Assembly (NCBI GenBank): GCA_937911745.1
Contig: CALDPX010000058.1
Span: 62,001-126,000 of the forward strand
Direction: 5' to 3'
Source of the DNA: an uncultured Alistipes sp.
Lineage (GTDB): Bacteria; Bacteroidota; Bacteroidia; Bacteroidales; Rikenellaceae
Length of the DNA: 64,000 bases
The translations under genes and the position numbers were made by a program. Positions 1-9,445 of this stretch are shown here, in pieces; position 1 is the first letter of the stretch, and each line of letters begins with the position of its first letter. Under the pieces are notes generated by a model. The model was not told the origin of the DNA. It did not search any database and saw only the letters and a program-made list of their open reading frames with translations.

Positions 1-2145
1 TTTAGTGCAAACTACTTCTCGCAGGATGGTACCATCATTGGCTCTTACTACGACCGTATTAATTTGCGATACAACTCCTCTTCGCAACTAAAAAAGTGGC
101 TCCGCATTGGCGAGACCTTCAACTTCTCGACCGTTTCGTCACGTTGGGCACTCAATAACAACTCTCAGCCGGGTGCTTCTGTTCTCTCGGCAGCCCTTGC
201 AATGGCTCCCTGGGATCCCACACACTACCCTGCTGGCTCTCGCAACCATCTCGGAGGCGACCTCTCGAATAGGATTTCGGCTGCTTCGAACTTCCAAAAT
301 GTGGTCAATCCCTTCTCGATGGCAGAGCACTCTCATCCACGAGGTGGCGAGGAGAGGTATGTAGGCTCGCTGTATGCCGACATAACCCCTACCAAGCACC
401 TCACACTACGCTCGGATGTGAGTTTCGATATGAACTACAACCGCTATCGCTCCTTCTCCGACGAGTACCACTACTCCAATGCCGACAAGAACGATGCAAA
501 CTCTATTGGTCAGAGTATGAGCCGTTCGCGCAAGGTTATCGTAAATAACTATGGTACCTACGCACGTGAGATTGGCAAGCACAACTTCTCGCTGATGGTG
601 GGTCACACATTGGAGATGGCTTCTAATGAGAGTGTAGGCGTAGGCGGTAGGAATCTGCTCAATACAGACGAGCGTTTTTGGTCGCTCGGATACGCAACAA
701 GCGACTTCACATACGGTGGTTCGTACTATGGCGAGTATCGTCGTATGTCGTTCATTGGTCGTGCACAATATGGTTACGACGACCGCTACCTTGTGACGCT
801 CAACTGGCGTTCGGATGGCAATCGTGCGTTTCAGGGCAGCCCCTGGGGACACTTCCCTTCGGTGGCAGGTGCTTGGAAAATTTCCGAAGAGGAGTTCTTG
901 GAGGACAACGAGAATATCTCGCTTTTGAAGGTCCGCCTCGGCTGGGGTAGACTCGGCAACGACAATGTCGATAGCAACCTCTTCACAATGACTATGGATT
1001 CGAGTATGTATGCCAACCTCGGCTATCCCTTTGGTCCCGGTAATGGCGACTTCCAGGAGCTTGTGACGGGTGCTGCCGTAACAAGCCAAAAGAACCTCGC
1101 AGGTCGTTGGGAGATTACCGAGCACTACAACCTCGGTATAGACTATGGTCTTTTCGATGACCGCCTGACGGGTTCGGTTGACCTTTTTATCCGCGACACG
1201 AAAGATATGTTGCTGGCTCGCAAGTGGCCCAACTATGCAGGTGTGCTCTATACGGCAGTCGATAATATCGGTACGATGCGTAACAAGGGTGTGGAATTCC
1301 AGGTGGCTTGGCAGGACAACTTTATGCTCGGTTCGCGCCCCTTCTCCTACCAAATTAGTGGTAATATGTCGTTTGTGGAGAACATTTTGGTCGATATGAA
1401 CGGTGCCGATAGGGTGTGGGGCGACAAGACCGTCACCGATCAGGGCTATGCCGTAGGCTCTTTCTGGGGCTACCAATACGATGGCATTTTCCGCTCCGAG
1501 GAGGAGATAAATGAGTTTTTCCGCATCATCCCCAACCCTCAAACCCAAGAGGAAATTGACTACAACGCCACCCGCAACATCCACAACTTTGCTGTCGGTG
1601 ATGTGAGATACAAAGACCTCAACAACGATGGTGAACTCGATGATGAGGAGGATATGTGTGTCATTGGTAACCCTTTCCCCAAATTTACCTACGGTCTTAA
1701 TCTTTCGCTCGATTGGGCTGGTTTCGATATGCAACTCTTCTTCCAGGGCGTCTACGGCAACACCATCTACAACGCACTGCGTGAGCGTATCGAGGGTAAT
1801 GGTTTGCAGTCTCAGTTGAGCACTGCAATGAGGGATGTATGGACACCTCAAACCCCCAACGGCGCACTGCCCAACCCCAACCACACCGTAAACTTCTACC
1901 AGTCGGACCGCTTCCTTGAAGATGGCTCCTATCTACGACTCAAAAACCTCCAAGTGGGTTATTCGCTACCTCGTAGATTGACCGAGAAGTTGCAAATCGC
2001 CTCCCTGAGGCTCTATGTTTCGGCTCAGAACCTGCTGACCTTCACCAACTATTCTGGCTATGACCCCGAAGTAGGCGGTGGTGTGGACTACGGCAACTAT
2101 CCTCAGTCGCGCACCTTTATGGTTGGTGTAAACCTCTCGTTCTAA
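1..2145 (+). CDS. SusC-like TonB-dependent outer-membrane receptor, 5' end outside window
   Basis: The frame is open from base 1, giving 714 residues of what is normally a protein of about 1000; the signal peptide, carboxypeptidase-like domain and plug lie upstream. What remains is the beta-barrel: alternating aromatic/polar strands, many Tyr/Trp/Asn, the stretch GDVRYKDLNNDGELDDED-like acidic turn near residue 540, and a C-terminal strand ending in Phe (VGVNLSF), the usual barrel-assembly signal. SusC proteins import glycans across the outer membrane with TonB energy and are capped by a SusD lipoprotein, which follows 63 bases downstream. A TTG at 64 is not a believable start because coding clearly continues upstream. 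The substrate cannot be read from the barrel alone; the neighbouring GH128 points to a beta-glucan. Confidence 0.93.
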   Translation, partial: FSANYFSQDGTIIGSYYDRINLRYNSSSQLKKWLRIGETFNFSTVSSRWALNNNSQPGASVLSAALAMAPWDPTHYPAGSRNHLGGDLSNRISAASNFQNVVNPFSMAEHSHPRGGEERYVGSLYADITPTKHLTLRSDVSFDMNYNRYRSFSDEYHYSNADKNDANSIGQSMSRSRKVIVNNYGTYAREIGKHNFSLMVGHTLEMASNESVGVGGRNLLNTDERFWSLGYATSDFTYGGSYYGEYRRMSFIGRAQYGYDDRYLVTLNWRSDGNRAFQGSPWGHFPSVAGAWKISEEEFLEDNENISLLKVRLGWGRLGNDNVDSNLFTMTMDSSMYANLGYPFGPGNGDFQELVTGAAVTSQKNLAGRWEITEHYNLGIDYGLFDDRLTGSVDLFIRDTKDMLLARKWPNYAGVLYTAVDNIGTMRNKGVEFQVAWQDNFMLGSRPFSYQISGNMSFVENILVDMNGADRVWGDKTVTDQGYAVGSFWGYQYDGIFRSEEEINEFFRIIPNPQTQEEIDYNATRNIHNFAVGDVRYKDLNNDGELDDEEDMCVIGNPFPKFTYGLNLSLDWAGFDMQLFFQGVYGNTIYNALRERIEGNGLQSQLSTAMRDVWTPQTPNGALPNPNHTVNFYQSDRFLEDGSYLRLKNLQVGYSLPRRLTEKLQIASLRLYVSAQNLLTFTNYSGYDPEVGGGVDYGNYPQSRTFMVGVNLSF

Positions 2146-2208
2146 CTCAATCCAACCACGACTCCAAGACAAAACAACGTGTAATCCCACTAATAAATCA
2201 GAAGATAT

Positions 2209-3813
2209 ATGAAAAGGCTATCAATTTTGTTTGTCCTCCTTGCGGTACTCTCGCTTTCCTCGTGCAACGATTGGCTTATGGAGATGCCAGCAGGAACGAC
2301 AACGCTCGACGAATACTATGTCAATGGTAAGACCTGCGACCCTGTGTCGGTGGGCTGCTATGTGCCTATGATGTGGCAATTCCGCAACGGCACCTATATG
2401 AGCGAATGGTTCTTCGGTGATGTGTGTTCGGACGACGCCTTTAAGGGCGGTCAATTCAAGGCTGAGGATGCCAACCTCTTGGACATGGAGAATTTCCGAG
2501 TGAATGCCGACAACGATATCTTGCTCCAATACTACCACTCGCAGTATGTGGGCATTGCTCGCTGCAATCGCGCTATCATCGACATTCCCAAGGTTCCTTG
2601 CGATGAGGATATGGATATGCTCTTGCAAGCCCGCTATGTGGCGGAGGCTAAGTGTCTGAGGGCATTCTACTACCTGCGACTCGTGAGGGTTTTCGGCAAG
2701 GTGCCATACTATACCCACATCATCGAGGGCTCCGACCAACTCACTCTTCAACGCGAGGAACTATCGACCATCTACGCCAATATAGTTAAAGACCTTACCG
2801 ATGCCGAGATGTTTCTTTGGAATAAGTCGGAGTACGAGCCTAAGGATTTGGGACGTGTAACGAAGGGTACGGCGCAGGCTCTACTGCTGAAAACCTACCT
2901 TACGGGTCACGAATACCTCGAAAATGCCTACGAGAAGGCTATGTATTGGGGCGAACAAATCTACAAGTCGGGCGAATACTCGCTCTGCCCCAACTATTGG
3001 GATAACTTCACCCTCGCGGGTGAGAATGGTGTTGAGTCGGTGTTTGAGATTCAGTACACCAACGACCCCACAGGCGACTATGGCGGTGGTGGTACTCGTG
3101 GTGCCTTCACTGCTCGACAGCAGCGTTGCCGCTCGAACAAATACACCTCGGGTAACGCAGGCTGGGGCTACAATCGCCCCACACAATCGCTCTACAACGA
3201 GTACGAGGCAGGCGACCCCCGCAGGGACCTTACGATTGATGTGCTGACCGAGGAGGAGTGCGATAACCCACAAGTGGATTTCTACGAGGGCGTTGTTAGG
3301 ACCGTAAGCCTCAAATATGCAATGATGACCGATGGCGCCGATGGCGGAGTCTACTCGCTCGATGCCAACAACAACCCCCGCGATCCAATCAACACCAAAG
3401 AGATTCGCTATGCGGACGTACTGCTGATGTATGCCGAGGCTTGTGTGGAGCAGAACGACCTCGCAACTGCCAAGATACTTTTGGAAGAGGTTAGAGCAAG
3501 GGCGCGTGGTGAGAGAGAGGACGTGCTCCCTGCATTTCCCAACTACAATGGCTACACCGACACCAAGGATGATCTCCGCAAGGCTATCCGCCACGAGCGT
3601 AGGGTGGAACTCGCAATGGAGGGACACCGCTGGTTCGACCTGAACCGATGGGGTATCGCTGCCGAGGTTATGAATGCCTTTGGCGAGAGCGAGGAGGTTC
3701 AGGCTATCTACTCGGACGTGTGGAACGGCTTCCGCAAGGGTATACACGAGATTTTCCCCATTCCTGCCGAGGAGCGACGCCTTGCAGGTTTGGACCAGAA
3801 CTACGGATATTAA
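2209..3813 (+). CDS. SusD/RagB-family glycan-binding lipoprotein
   Basis: 534 aa. The N-terminus is a lipoprotein signal (lipobox LSSC, mature NDWLMEMP). Family hallmarks are present: an N-terminal TPR-like half with RYVAEAKCLRAFYYLRLVR, the motif KEIRYADVLLMYAEA near residue 395, RHERRVELAMEGHRWFDLNR near 465, and the closing HEIFPIPAEE. SusD proteins sit on the cell surface as a lid on the SusC barrel and bind glycan before import. The gene follows its SusC partner directly, in the standard order, and is probably co-transcribed with it. Length is typical. The ligand is unknown; no specificity is claimed. Confidence 0.96.
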   Translation: MKRLSILFVLLAVLSLSSCNDWLMEMPAGTTTLDEYYVNGKTCDPVSVGCYVPMMWQFRNGTYMSEWFFGDVCSDDAFKGGQFKAEDANLLDMENFRVNADNDILLQYYHSQYVGIARCNRAIIDIPKVPCDEDMDMLLQARYVAEAKCLRAFYYLRLVRVFGKVPYYTHIIEGSDQLTLQREELSTIYANIVKDLTDAEMFLWNKSEYEPKDLGRVTKGTAQALLLKTYLTGHEYLENAYEKAMYWGEQIYKSGEYSLCPNYWDNFTLAGENGVESVFEIQYTNDPTGDYGGGGTRGAFTARQQRCRSNKYTSGNAGWGYNRPTQSLYNEYEAGDPRRDLTIDVLTEEECDNPQVDFYEGVVRTVSLKYAMMTDGADGGVYSLDANNNPRDPINTKEIRYADVLLMYAEACVEQNDLATAKILLEEVRARARGEREDVLPAFPNYNGYTDTKDDLRKAIRHERRVELAMEGHRWFDLNRWGIAAEVMNAFGESEEVQAIYSDVWNGFRKGIHEIFPIPAEERRLAGLDQNYGY

Positions 3814-3885
3814 TCACAGTTTAACCATAAAAAAAAGAGAGACACAATTAACTTTCATTATTAACCTATTAAAACACAAAACACT

Positions 3886-4878
3886 ATGAAAAAATTTCTT
3901 AGCATTTTCGCAGCAGTAGCAATGGTTTTTGCTATGGCTTCGTGTGAGGAGGAGCCCGTACAGGATCCCAACAACAATGGCGGAGGTGGTAGCACAGGTG
4001 GCAACGACTACACCATGATTGCTTCTCCCCTTACTCTCGACTTCGGTTGGAATCAGCCTTCGGGCCAGACCGTAACCGTAACTACCAACGCCCCCGACGG
4101 CTTTACCATTGGCGAGACTGCCGATTGGTACACCGCCGAGAAGAGCGGTGCCAACAAAGTTATCGTTACTCCCCAAAGCAACGATGGCGAGGCTCGTACC
4201 CACATTCTGAAACTCCACGCAAATGGCGCTAACGACATCTCTATCGTCATCAACCAGGTGGCAAAAGGTGAGGTGGCTCAGTCGCTCAAAGGTCAGAAGT
4301 ATATCGTATGGCAGATGGATCCCACCTCGTACGATTTCATCAAAGACAAAGTTGTTCTGAACCTTATGCCCGACGGTAACGTATCGAGGCTCGACATTTG
4401 GCCCGCAGGTGACTCTCTCATTGCTGACGAGAGCGCAACAGGTCCCAACTTCTACGGCAACCAGGGTGGTTATGTAGGTTTGAAAGTTGGTAATGTAGGT
4501 TGGAGTGGCGGTGGCTACGGCTATGGTAAGGGTGCTGATGACACCGCAAGCATCGAGAAATTGGCAGCTGCTTGGAAACAGATTACCGATGTTAATGGCG
4601 AGGGTTGGTATCTCCACTGCGCCGTTAAGGGTACCAAGGGTGCAGGTAGTTTCTTCCGCCTTTGCGATGCAGATCCCGATGCAGCATCTTCGTACATCCT
4701 CCACTGGGACAACTATGACTTCACCGAGAACGATTGGGCAGAGATAGAGATTCCTATGACCACCATCTGCGCCGCAGGTTGGCTGGGTGCTACCGAAGGC
4801 TACCAATTCACCATTCACGGTAGTGGTAGGGCTGGTGACAAGTTCCACTACGACGCTGTGTTTATCTACCAGAAATAA
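3886..4878 (+). CDS. BACON-domain surface lipoprotein of the PUL
   Basis: 330 aa. Signal peptide with lipobox MASC followed by EEEP; acidic residues straight after the Cys resemble the Bacteroidota lipoprotein export signal, so surface display is likely. A Gly/Asn linker (to about residue 45) leads into a BACON-like beta-sandwich (about 48-128) ending in the typical strand SIVINQVAKGE. The remaining 200 residues form an unrecognised beta-rich domain with several Trp (DWAEIEIPMTTICAAGW), which could be a glycan-binding or anchor module. Position after SusCD is that of SusE/SusF-like surface glycan-binding proteins, so a binding role is inferred. Confidence 0.8.
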   Translation: MKKFLSIFAAVAMVFAMASCEEEPVQDPNNNGGGGSTGGNDYTMIASPLTLDFGWNQPSGQTVTVTTNAPDGFTIGETADWYTAEKSGANKVIVTPQSNDGEARTHILKLHANGANDISIVINQVAKGEVAQSLKGQKYIVWQMDPTSYDFIKDKVVLNLMPDGNVSRLDIWPAGDSLIADESATGPNFYGNQGGYVGLKVGNVGWSGGGYGYGKGADDTASIEKLAAAWKQITDVNGEGWYLHCAVKGTKGAGSFFRLCDADPDAASSYILHWDNYDFTENDWAEIEIPMTTICAAGWLGATEGYQFTIHGSGRAGDKFHYDAVFIYQK

Positions 4879-4988
4879 GCAATAATTTACGCAAGGATCT
4901 CTCTGCACCCTCGAAGTGAATGAGGGTGCAGAGGGCCATCCGAAGAGAGACATTGAACCAAAAACATTACAATCAATTCCACACTCTT

Positions 4989-5159
4989 ATGAAAACCAAT
5001 AACTTCACAAAAGAGGGCTATGTTGCACCCTCTGTTGATGTAGAATTTGTTGCGTTGGAACAAGGAATAGCCGTTAGTCAGACCATCTACCAGGACTACA
5101 ATGCTGGTTCCGACCAGGTGGATTGGGTTATCGGCACCTCCGACAATGAGTTTGAGTAA
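4989..5159 (+). CDS. 56-aa peptide of unknown function between the two PUL lipoproteins
   Basis: 56 codons starting at an ATG (MKTNNFTKEGYVAPSV) and ending TSDNEFE; an in-frame GTG-free extension upstream to 4920 exists but lacks any support. There is no signal peptide or membrane segment. The composition is acidic and the pattern (Lys-rich start, YVAPSVDVEFVALEQGIAVS, Asp/Trp-containing tail) resembles the short Bacteroidota proteins often found beside fimbrillin-like and BACON lipoproteins. It lies 27 bases before the next gene, in the same direction, and is probably in the same transcript. No function is known to me. Confidence 0.6.
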   Translation: MKTNNFTKEGYVAPSVDVEFVALEQGIAVSQTIYQDYNAGSDQVDWVIGTSDNEFE

Positions 5160-5186
5160 TCTTTTAACCACAAAGAGAAAAGGACT

Positions 5187-7835
5187 ATGAAAAAGATTTT
5201 CCGCTATGCAGCAATGATTTGCGCAGCCGCTCTGGCAGTGGCTTGCGCTGAGGAGCCCCAAGATGAGCCCATCGTGGAGCATCCTACAACAAAAGATTTG
5301 ACAATTACCACCGAAGCAACCACCCCCGACAGTCGCGTGCTGTTTGCCGATGGCGAGGGCTTTGCGTGGGAGAATGCCGACCTCACAAAGATGGCGGTGT
5401 GCTACAACGAGGAACTACTGTGGAAACACACCTGCTCAACAAGTGGCGCCATCAACGAGGGTATAGCAAGTTTCACTGCTACCGTTAACGCAGAGAGTGT
5501 TTTTGCCTACTGCTACTACCCCTACGCTGAGAATAACTCGACCGACTCAACTTTTGCCTACAACTTCGCTGCCAACGTTGCTCAGAGCGAGGCAGGTAAA
5601 ACTACCGCTTTGCGTCTGGCTTCGGATGTTATCAGCATCGAGGGCGAGGCTAACAATGTTGCCGCTCAGTTCCGCATCGTAGGTAGCCTCTTGCGCTACT
5701 TCATCTATGCCGAGGAGAGTGACGAGAGGGTGGAGAGTGTTGCTTTGAAGGCTACGGCTCCCGTCGCAGGCTCCTACACCTACAATCTCGCCAGTGCCGA
5801 GGGTACCGTTGGCGGCAACACCTCCAACGAGGTTACCGTTACTTTGGGCACCGCACTGTCGCTCGACGGCATCACCGCTGCCGACAAGGCTAAGAGCGTG
5901 TTTATGCCCATCGTTCCTACCACTTCGCAGGGCGTAACCTATGTTGTTACTACCGATAAGAACGTCTATGAGTTCGTTTCGGATGCTGCCCACACTTGGG
6001 CTGAGGGCTCTGTTACCGAAATCAAACTCAACCTCGCGAAGGCTACCAATGTAACTCCCATTGGTGGTGGCGAGCCCGAGGAGCCCAAGTTGCAACTCTA
6101 CTACCTCTTCCGCGAGAAGACGGGTGGTTACTGCGCAAAAGCGGTCTCGGTGGAGAGTGCTGGTCAAACACTCATGAACAACGCTTGGTTCTTGGTAGGT
6201 GTTGGTGGCAATAGCGACGACAAACTCATTTTGAGCGACTACCAAAATCAGGCTCCCTATCGCGACTTGCGTTTCGAGTGCCCCGAGTGGATGGAGTACA
6301 CCCACGATGGCGGTCAGAACATCTCGCTGAAAGTTTTGGAGAACACCACTACCGAAGAGCGTGTTGGTACGTTCAAGATTTACTCGAATGTAGATACCGA
6401 AGTTTACGAGGTTGTATATGCCGATGGCGAAACCATCACTATCGAGGACCCCGTATTTGAAGTAACTGTTACTCAGGCAGGTGCAGCTGAGGTTAACCCC
6501 GACCCCGACCCAGAGCCCGATCCAAGCGGTGCAACCGAGCTTACTTATCATTTCACCAACAAAGCGATGCGTACAAGTTACGATGTTGCTGCCAACGAGG
6601 GTGCTGCGGCAACCGATTACTTCATTGTTGCTTTGAATGGCGTGGATAACACCGAGTATAGCAAACCTTACTACACCGACCTCCGTATGGAGTACCTCGA
6701 TGAGGAGGGCAACAAGGTGGATTGGATTACCTTTACCACAAGGGCTAACGACAACAAGTTGGACTACTCGTGGACAACCAACGAGGGTGCTGCTCGTACT
6801 GCTATTGTAAACATCTATTGGGACGACACCGAGGAGTACAAGGTTGTAGCTACTGTTAAGAATGACGCGAAGGAACTCCAAGCCATCACTACTACCGATC
6901 CAATTATGACCATCAAGGTTAATCAGGCAGCAGGTGCGGCTACTCCTGATCCAGAGCCCGATCCAGAGCCAAGCGGTGCAACGACACTCTATTACCACTT
7001 TACCGACAAGGGTGTATCGGCTCTCCATTATGATATTATGGCAACCGGCGAGACCAAAGGTTTGGGTTGGTACTCGTGCTACGTTGGTGGTACAGATACA
7101 GCAGATGGCAACCTTCCCGCCTTCAAGAATTGGAGAATGCAGGCAGTGGATGCAAATGGCAATGTTGTGGATTGGATTACTGCAAGTCCTTTTAGCAACA
7201 CCATCGATCTTACTTGTGCTGCTAACACTGGCGAGGCTCGTTCGGCAACTGTAAACTTCTACTGGGATGACACCGAGGAGTTTGTAGTTATCGGTACTAT
7301 CAAGACTGCCGATCGTACACCCTATGACATTGCAAGTGGCAACTTTACTTCGGCTGATCCTATTCTGACCATTACCATTAATCAGGAGGGTAAGAGTTCA
7401 GAACCCACAACTCTCTATTATCACTTCACTGATAAGGGTATAGGCGCACTCCACCACGAATTCACGGCAGCAGGTCAGATGAATAAGAATCTCGGTTGGT
7501 ATTCGTGTTTCATTGGCGGCAAAGACAATGCAACCGGTACAAACGCTTGCTTCCAGCAGTGGATTGCCAAAGCATATGATGAGAATGGCAACGAGGTAGA
7601 TTGGGTTTATGCAACACCCGTACCCGACAAAAATGAGGTTTATCTCTCGTGCGAGGCTAACGCTGGCGATGCTCGTACTGCAACTGTCAAGTTGTACTGG
7701 GTTGACAACGAAGATTTCGTAGTTATCGGTACTATCAAGACTGCCGATCGTACACCCTATGACATTGCAAGCGGCAACTTCACCTCAGCTGATCCTATCC
7801 TTGAACTCACAGTAAATCAGGCGGCAGGCAACTAA
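5187..7835 (+). CDS. Large surface lipoprotein: fimbrillin-like head plus four BACON-like repeats
   Basis: 882 aa. Lipobox VACAEEPQDEP with acidic residues after the Cys suggests surface exposure. Residues about 30-290 resemble fimbrillin-family (Mfa-like) N-terminal modules (SRVLFADGEGFAWENAD, then a YCYYPYAE segment). Four repeats of about 135-145 residues follow (about 300-435, 450-585, 597-738, 740-882), each opening LYYHFTDK-like, carrying a central VDWITA, then R-ATVNFYWDD, and closing in an INQ strand as BACON domains do. Acidic PDPEPDPE linkers separate the first three. Repeats 3 and 4 share a 53-bp identical DNA tract, so they duplicated recently. Likely a glycan-binding stalk; binding is inferred, not shown. 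Confidence 0.75.
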   Translation: MKKIFRYAAMICAAALAVACAEEPQDEPIVEHPTTKDLTITTEATTPDSRVLFADGEGFAWENADLTKMAVCYNEELLWKHTCSTSGAINEGIASFTATVNAESVFAYCYYPYAENNSTDSTFAYNFAANVAQSEAGKTTALRLASDVISIEGEANNVAAQFRIVGSLLRYFIYAEESDERVESVALKATAPVAGSYTYNLASAEGTVGGNTSNEVTVTLGTALSLDGITAADKAKSVFMPIVPTTSQGVTYVVTTDKNVYEFVSDAAHTWAEGSVTEIKLNLAKATNVTPIGGGEPEEPKLQLYYLFREKTGGYCAKAVSVESAGQTLMNNAWFLVGVGGNSDDKLILSDYQNQAPYRDLRFECPEWMEYTHDGGQNISLKVLENTTTEERVGTFKIYSNVDTEVYEVVYADGETITIEDPVFEVTVTQAGAAEVNPDPDPEPDPSGATELTYHFTNKAMRTSYDVAANEGAAATDYFIVALNGVDNTEYSKPYYTDLRMEYLDEEGNKVDWITFTTRANDNKLDYSWTTNEGAARTAIVNIYWDDTEEYKVVATVKNDAKELQAITTTDPIMTIKVNQAAGAATPDPEPDPEPSGATTLYYHFTDKGVSALHYDIMATGETKGLGWYSCYVGGTDTADGNLPAFKNWRMQAVDANGNVVDWITASPFSNTIDLTCAANTGEARSATVNFYWDDTEEFVVIGTIKTADRTPYDIASGNFTSADPILTITINQEGKSSEPTTLYYHFTDKGIGALHHEFTAAGQMNKNLGWYSCFIGGKDNATGTNACFQQWIAKAYDENGNEVDWVYATPVPDKNEVYLSCEANAGDARTATVKLYWVDNEDFVVIGTIKTADRTPYDIASGNFTSADPILELTVNQAAGN
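7284..7336 (+). repeat. Internal direct repeat, copy 1 (partner 7719-7771)
   Basis: 53 identical bases recur 435 bases downstream in frame, inside the last two BACON-like repeats of the same gene. The third codon positions agree too, which indicates duplication or gene conversion and not only protein-level constraint. Confidence 0.9.
7719..7771 (+). repeat. Internal direct repeat, copy 2 (partner 7284-7336)
   Basis: Second copy of the 53-base identical tract; similarity continues for about 28 more bases with only synonymous differences. Confidence 0.9.
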
Positions 7836-7851
7836 TAGGCGGTCTGTGAGG

Positions 7852-7952
7852 GTGGTGAAAAACGAAAATAGTGATGCACAATCACTTCGACACCACGCCT
7901 TACTCCGCAATACAATAGGTGGGAGAGGGTTTGATAGCCCCTCCTACCACAA
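7852..7952 (+). other. Two hairpins between the BACON-repeat gene and the GH128 gene
   Basis: The 162-base gap holds GTGGTG (7852-7857) paired with CACCAC (7891-7896) around an inner GTGAT/ATCAC stem, then an imperfect stem around 7918-7952 (GGTGGGAG...CTCCTACC). No T-run follows either, so they look like mRNA structures or a weak attenuator, not a strong terminator. Confidence 0.4.
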
Positions 7953-7997
7953 ATAGACAAAACAAAATAAGTAAAACGCGCAAAAACAACAAAAACA

Positions 7998-9407
7998 ATG
8001 AAAAATCAAGGACTTAGACTCGTTGTCAAGTGTTTGGCAATCTCGGCAGTGCTGCTATGGGGTGAAACCTCGTGTGAGGTGGAGCCCACAATTGAGCAGG
8101 TACAAAATCAGGAGGTAACATTCCCCGCTCTCGACACCTTCACGCCCGAAGAGGATGTGGTATCGCAGGCAAGAAGTTATAAACGCGGTGTATGTACCAA
8201 CTTCCGCATCCCCGAGATGCCCGACTTCCTCGGCGAGGGTGTTAGCTGGTGCTACAACTGGGCACACACCCCCTTCGGTCAGGACCGCTGGGAGATGCTC
8301 CGCCGCAACGATATGGAGTTTATCCCTATGATTTGGAACGCAGGATTCTCTGACGCCAACCTCGGGACTATTATGCAGGAGGGCGGCTCCAAGTGGCTCT
8401 TGGCATACAACGAGCCCAACCTTACAGACCAAGCCAATATGACCCCCTCGGAGGCGGCGCAGAATTGGCCCAATGTGGTGGCTGTGGCTAAGAAATATGG
8501 CTACAAAATCGTTGGTCCCGCAGTGAACTACGGTACCCTCTCGGGCTATTCCGATCCCGTAGTGTGGTACAAGGAGTTCCTTGAACATCCCAACGTCGAT
8601 ATTAACGACATTGATGCCATAGCACTCCACTGCTATATGCCCAACGGCAATGCCGTCAAATCGCTTATGATTCGCAAGTTTGTGAACTTCTTTAACGAGT
8701 ATCCTCAGTACCGCAAACCACTTTGGCTCACCGAGTTCGAGAGTGGCGATGCGCAAACCGAGGCCGCTCAGATACAGTTCTGCGCCGAGACCATCACCTA
8801 CCTCGAAGCCGACCCCAATGTGGAGCGTTACGCTTGGTTTATGGACAACACCGGCTCCAACGACCGTGCACCTCACTTCCCGCTCGTGACTATTCCCGTT
8901 ATGGGCGTGGAGTCGAACATAACCGAATTGGGTAAACTCTATGTTGGGCTCTCCTCCTACGACAAGAACAACTACTATGATGTGGATGTCAATATCCCCG
9001 CAGAACACTACTCGGGACAGATTGTGGAGGAATCCGCCAATGCCGACGGTTGGGGCGCAATGGTCAAGACCCGCAAAACAAGCGATGTATATGGTAACTT
9101 CGAAATTTACGATATGAAGAATGGCAACTGGGTGGAGTATGGTATTGATGTGCCCCACACCAGCAAATACCGCCTCGATTTGCGCTACTCGGCAGATACC
9201 GAAAGTGTTGTGATGATAGATTGCAAAGGTACAACCTCGGTCATTGCCATTTTGCCTGCCACTACGGCTCTGATGCCTTACACAACAACAGGCATTGAAA
9301 TTGTCCTCCCCGCAGGAAAGCAGACTATTCGCATCAATGGTGCACAGGGTAACTTCGCACTCAACTGGCTGAGGGTGACTTCGCCATTAAATAGCAACGC
9401 ACAATAG
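7998..9407 (+). CDS. GH128-like endo-beta-1,3-glucanase with C-terminal CBM6-like domain, lipoprotein
   Basis: 469 aa. Lipobox ETSC at about residue 26, mature EVEPTIEQ, probably surface-anchored. The TIM-barrel (about 62-325) carries GVSWCYNWAHTP, the acid/base motif LLAYNEPN (Glu near 139), an HCYMPNG strand, and the nucleophile motif LWLTEFESG (Glu near 245). This arrangement matches GH128 (Glyco_hydro_cc) beta-1,3-glucanases. Residues about 330-460 look like a CBM6/CBM35 beta-sandwich (VNIPAEHYSGQI, NWVEYGIDV, YRLDLRYSA). Both catalytic Glu are present, so the enzyme should be active. It is the best clue to the substrate of this PUL: a beta-1,3-glucan of fungal, algal or cereal origin. 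Confidence 0.82.
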   Translation: MKNQGLRLVVKCLAISAVLLWGETSCEVEPTIEQVQNQEVTFPALDTFTPEEDVVSQARSYKRGVCTNFRIPEMPDFLGEGVSWCYNWAHTPFGQDRWEMLRRNDMEFIPMIWNAGFSDANLGTIMQEGGSKWLLAYNEPNLTDQANMTPSEAAQNWPNVVAVAKKYGYKIVGPAVNYGTLSGYSDPVVWYKEFLEHPNVDINDIDAIALHCYMPNGNAVKSLMIRKFVNFFNEYPQYRKPLWLTEFESGDAQTEAAQIQFCAETITYLEADPNVERYAWFMDNTGSNDRAPHFPLVTIPVMGVESNITELGKLYVGLSSYDKNNYYDVDVNIPAEHYSGQIVEESANADGWGAMVKTRKTSDVYGNFEIYDMKNGNWVEYGIDVPHTSKYRLDLRYSADTESVVMIDCKGTTSVIAILPATTALMPYTTTGIEIVLPAGKQTIRINGAQGNFALNWLRVTSPLNSNAQ

Positions 9408-9445
9408 CCAATCAACAAGACCACAAACCTAACACAGCCGAAGAG

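Noticed and set aside
406..1884. Minus-strand open frame of 492 codons opposite the SusC gene
   Set aside because: Composition (many His, Val, Thr) is that of an antisense shadow; no start region or domain.
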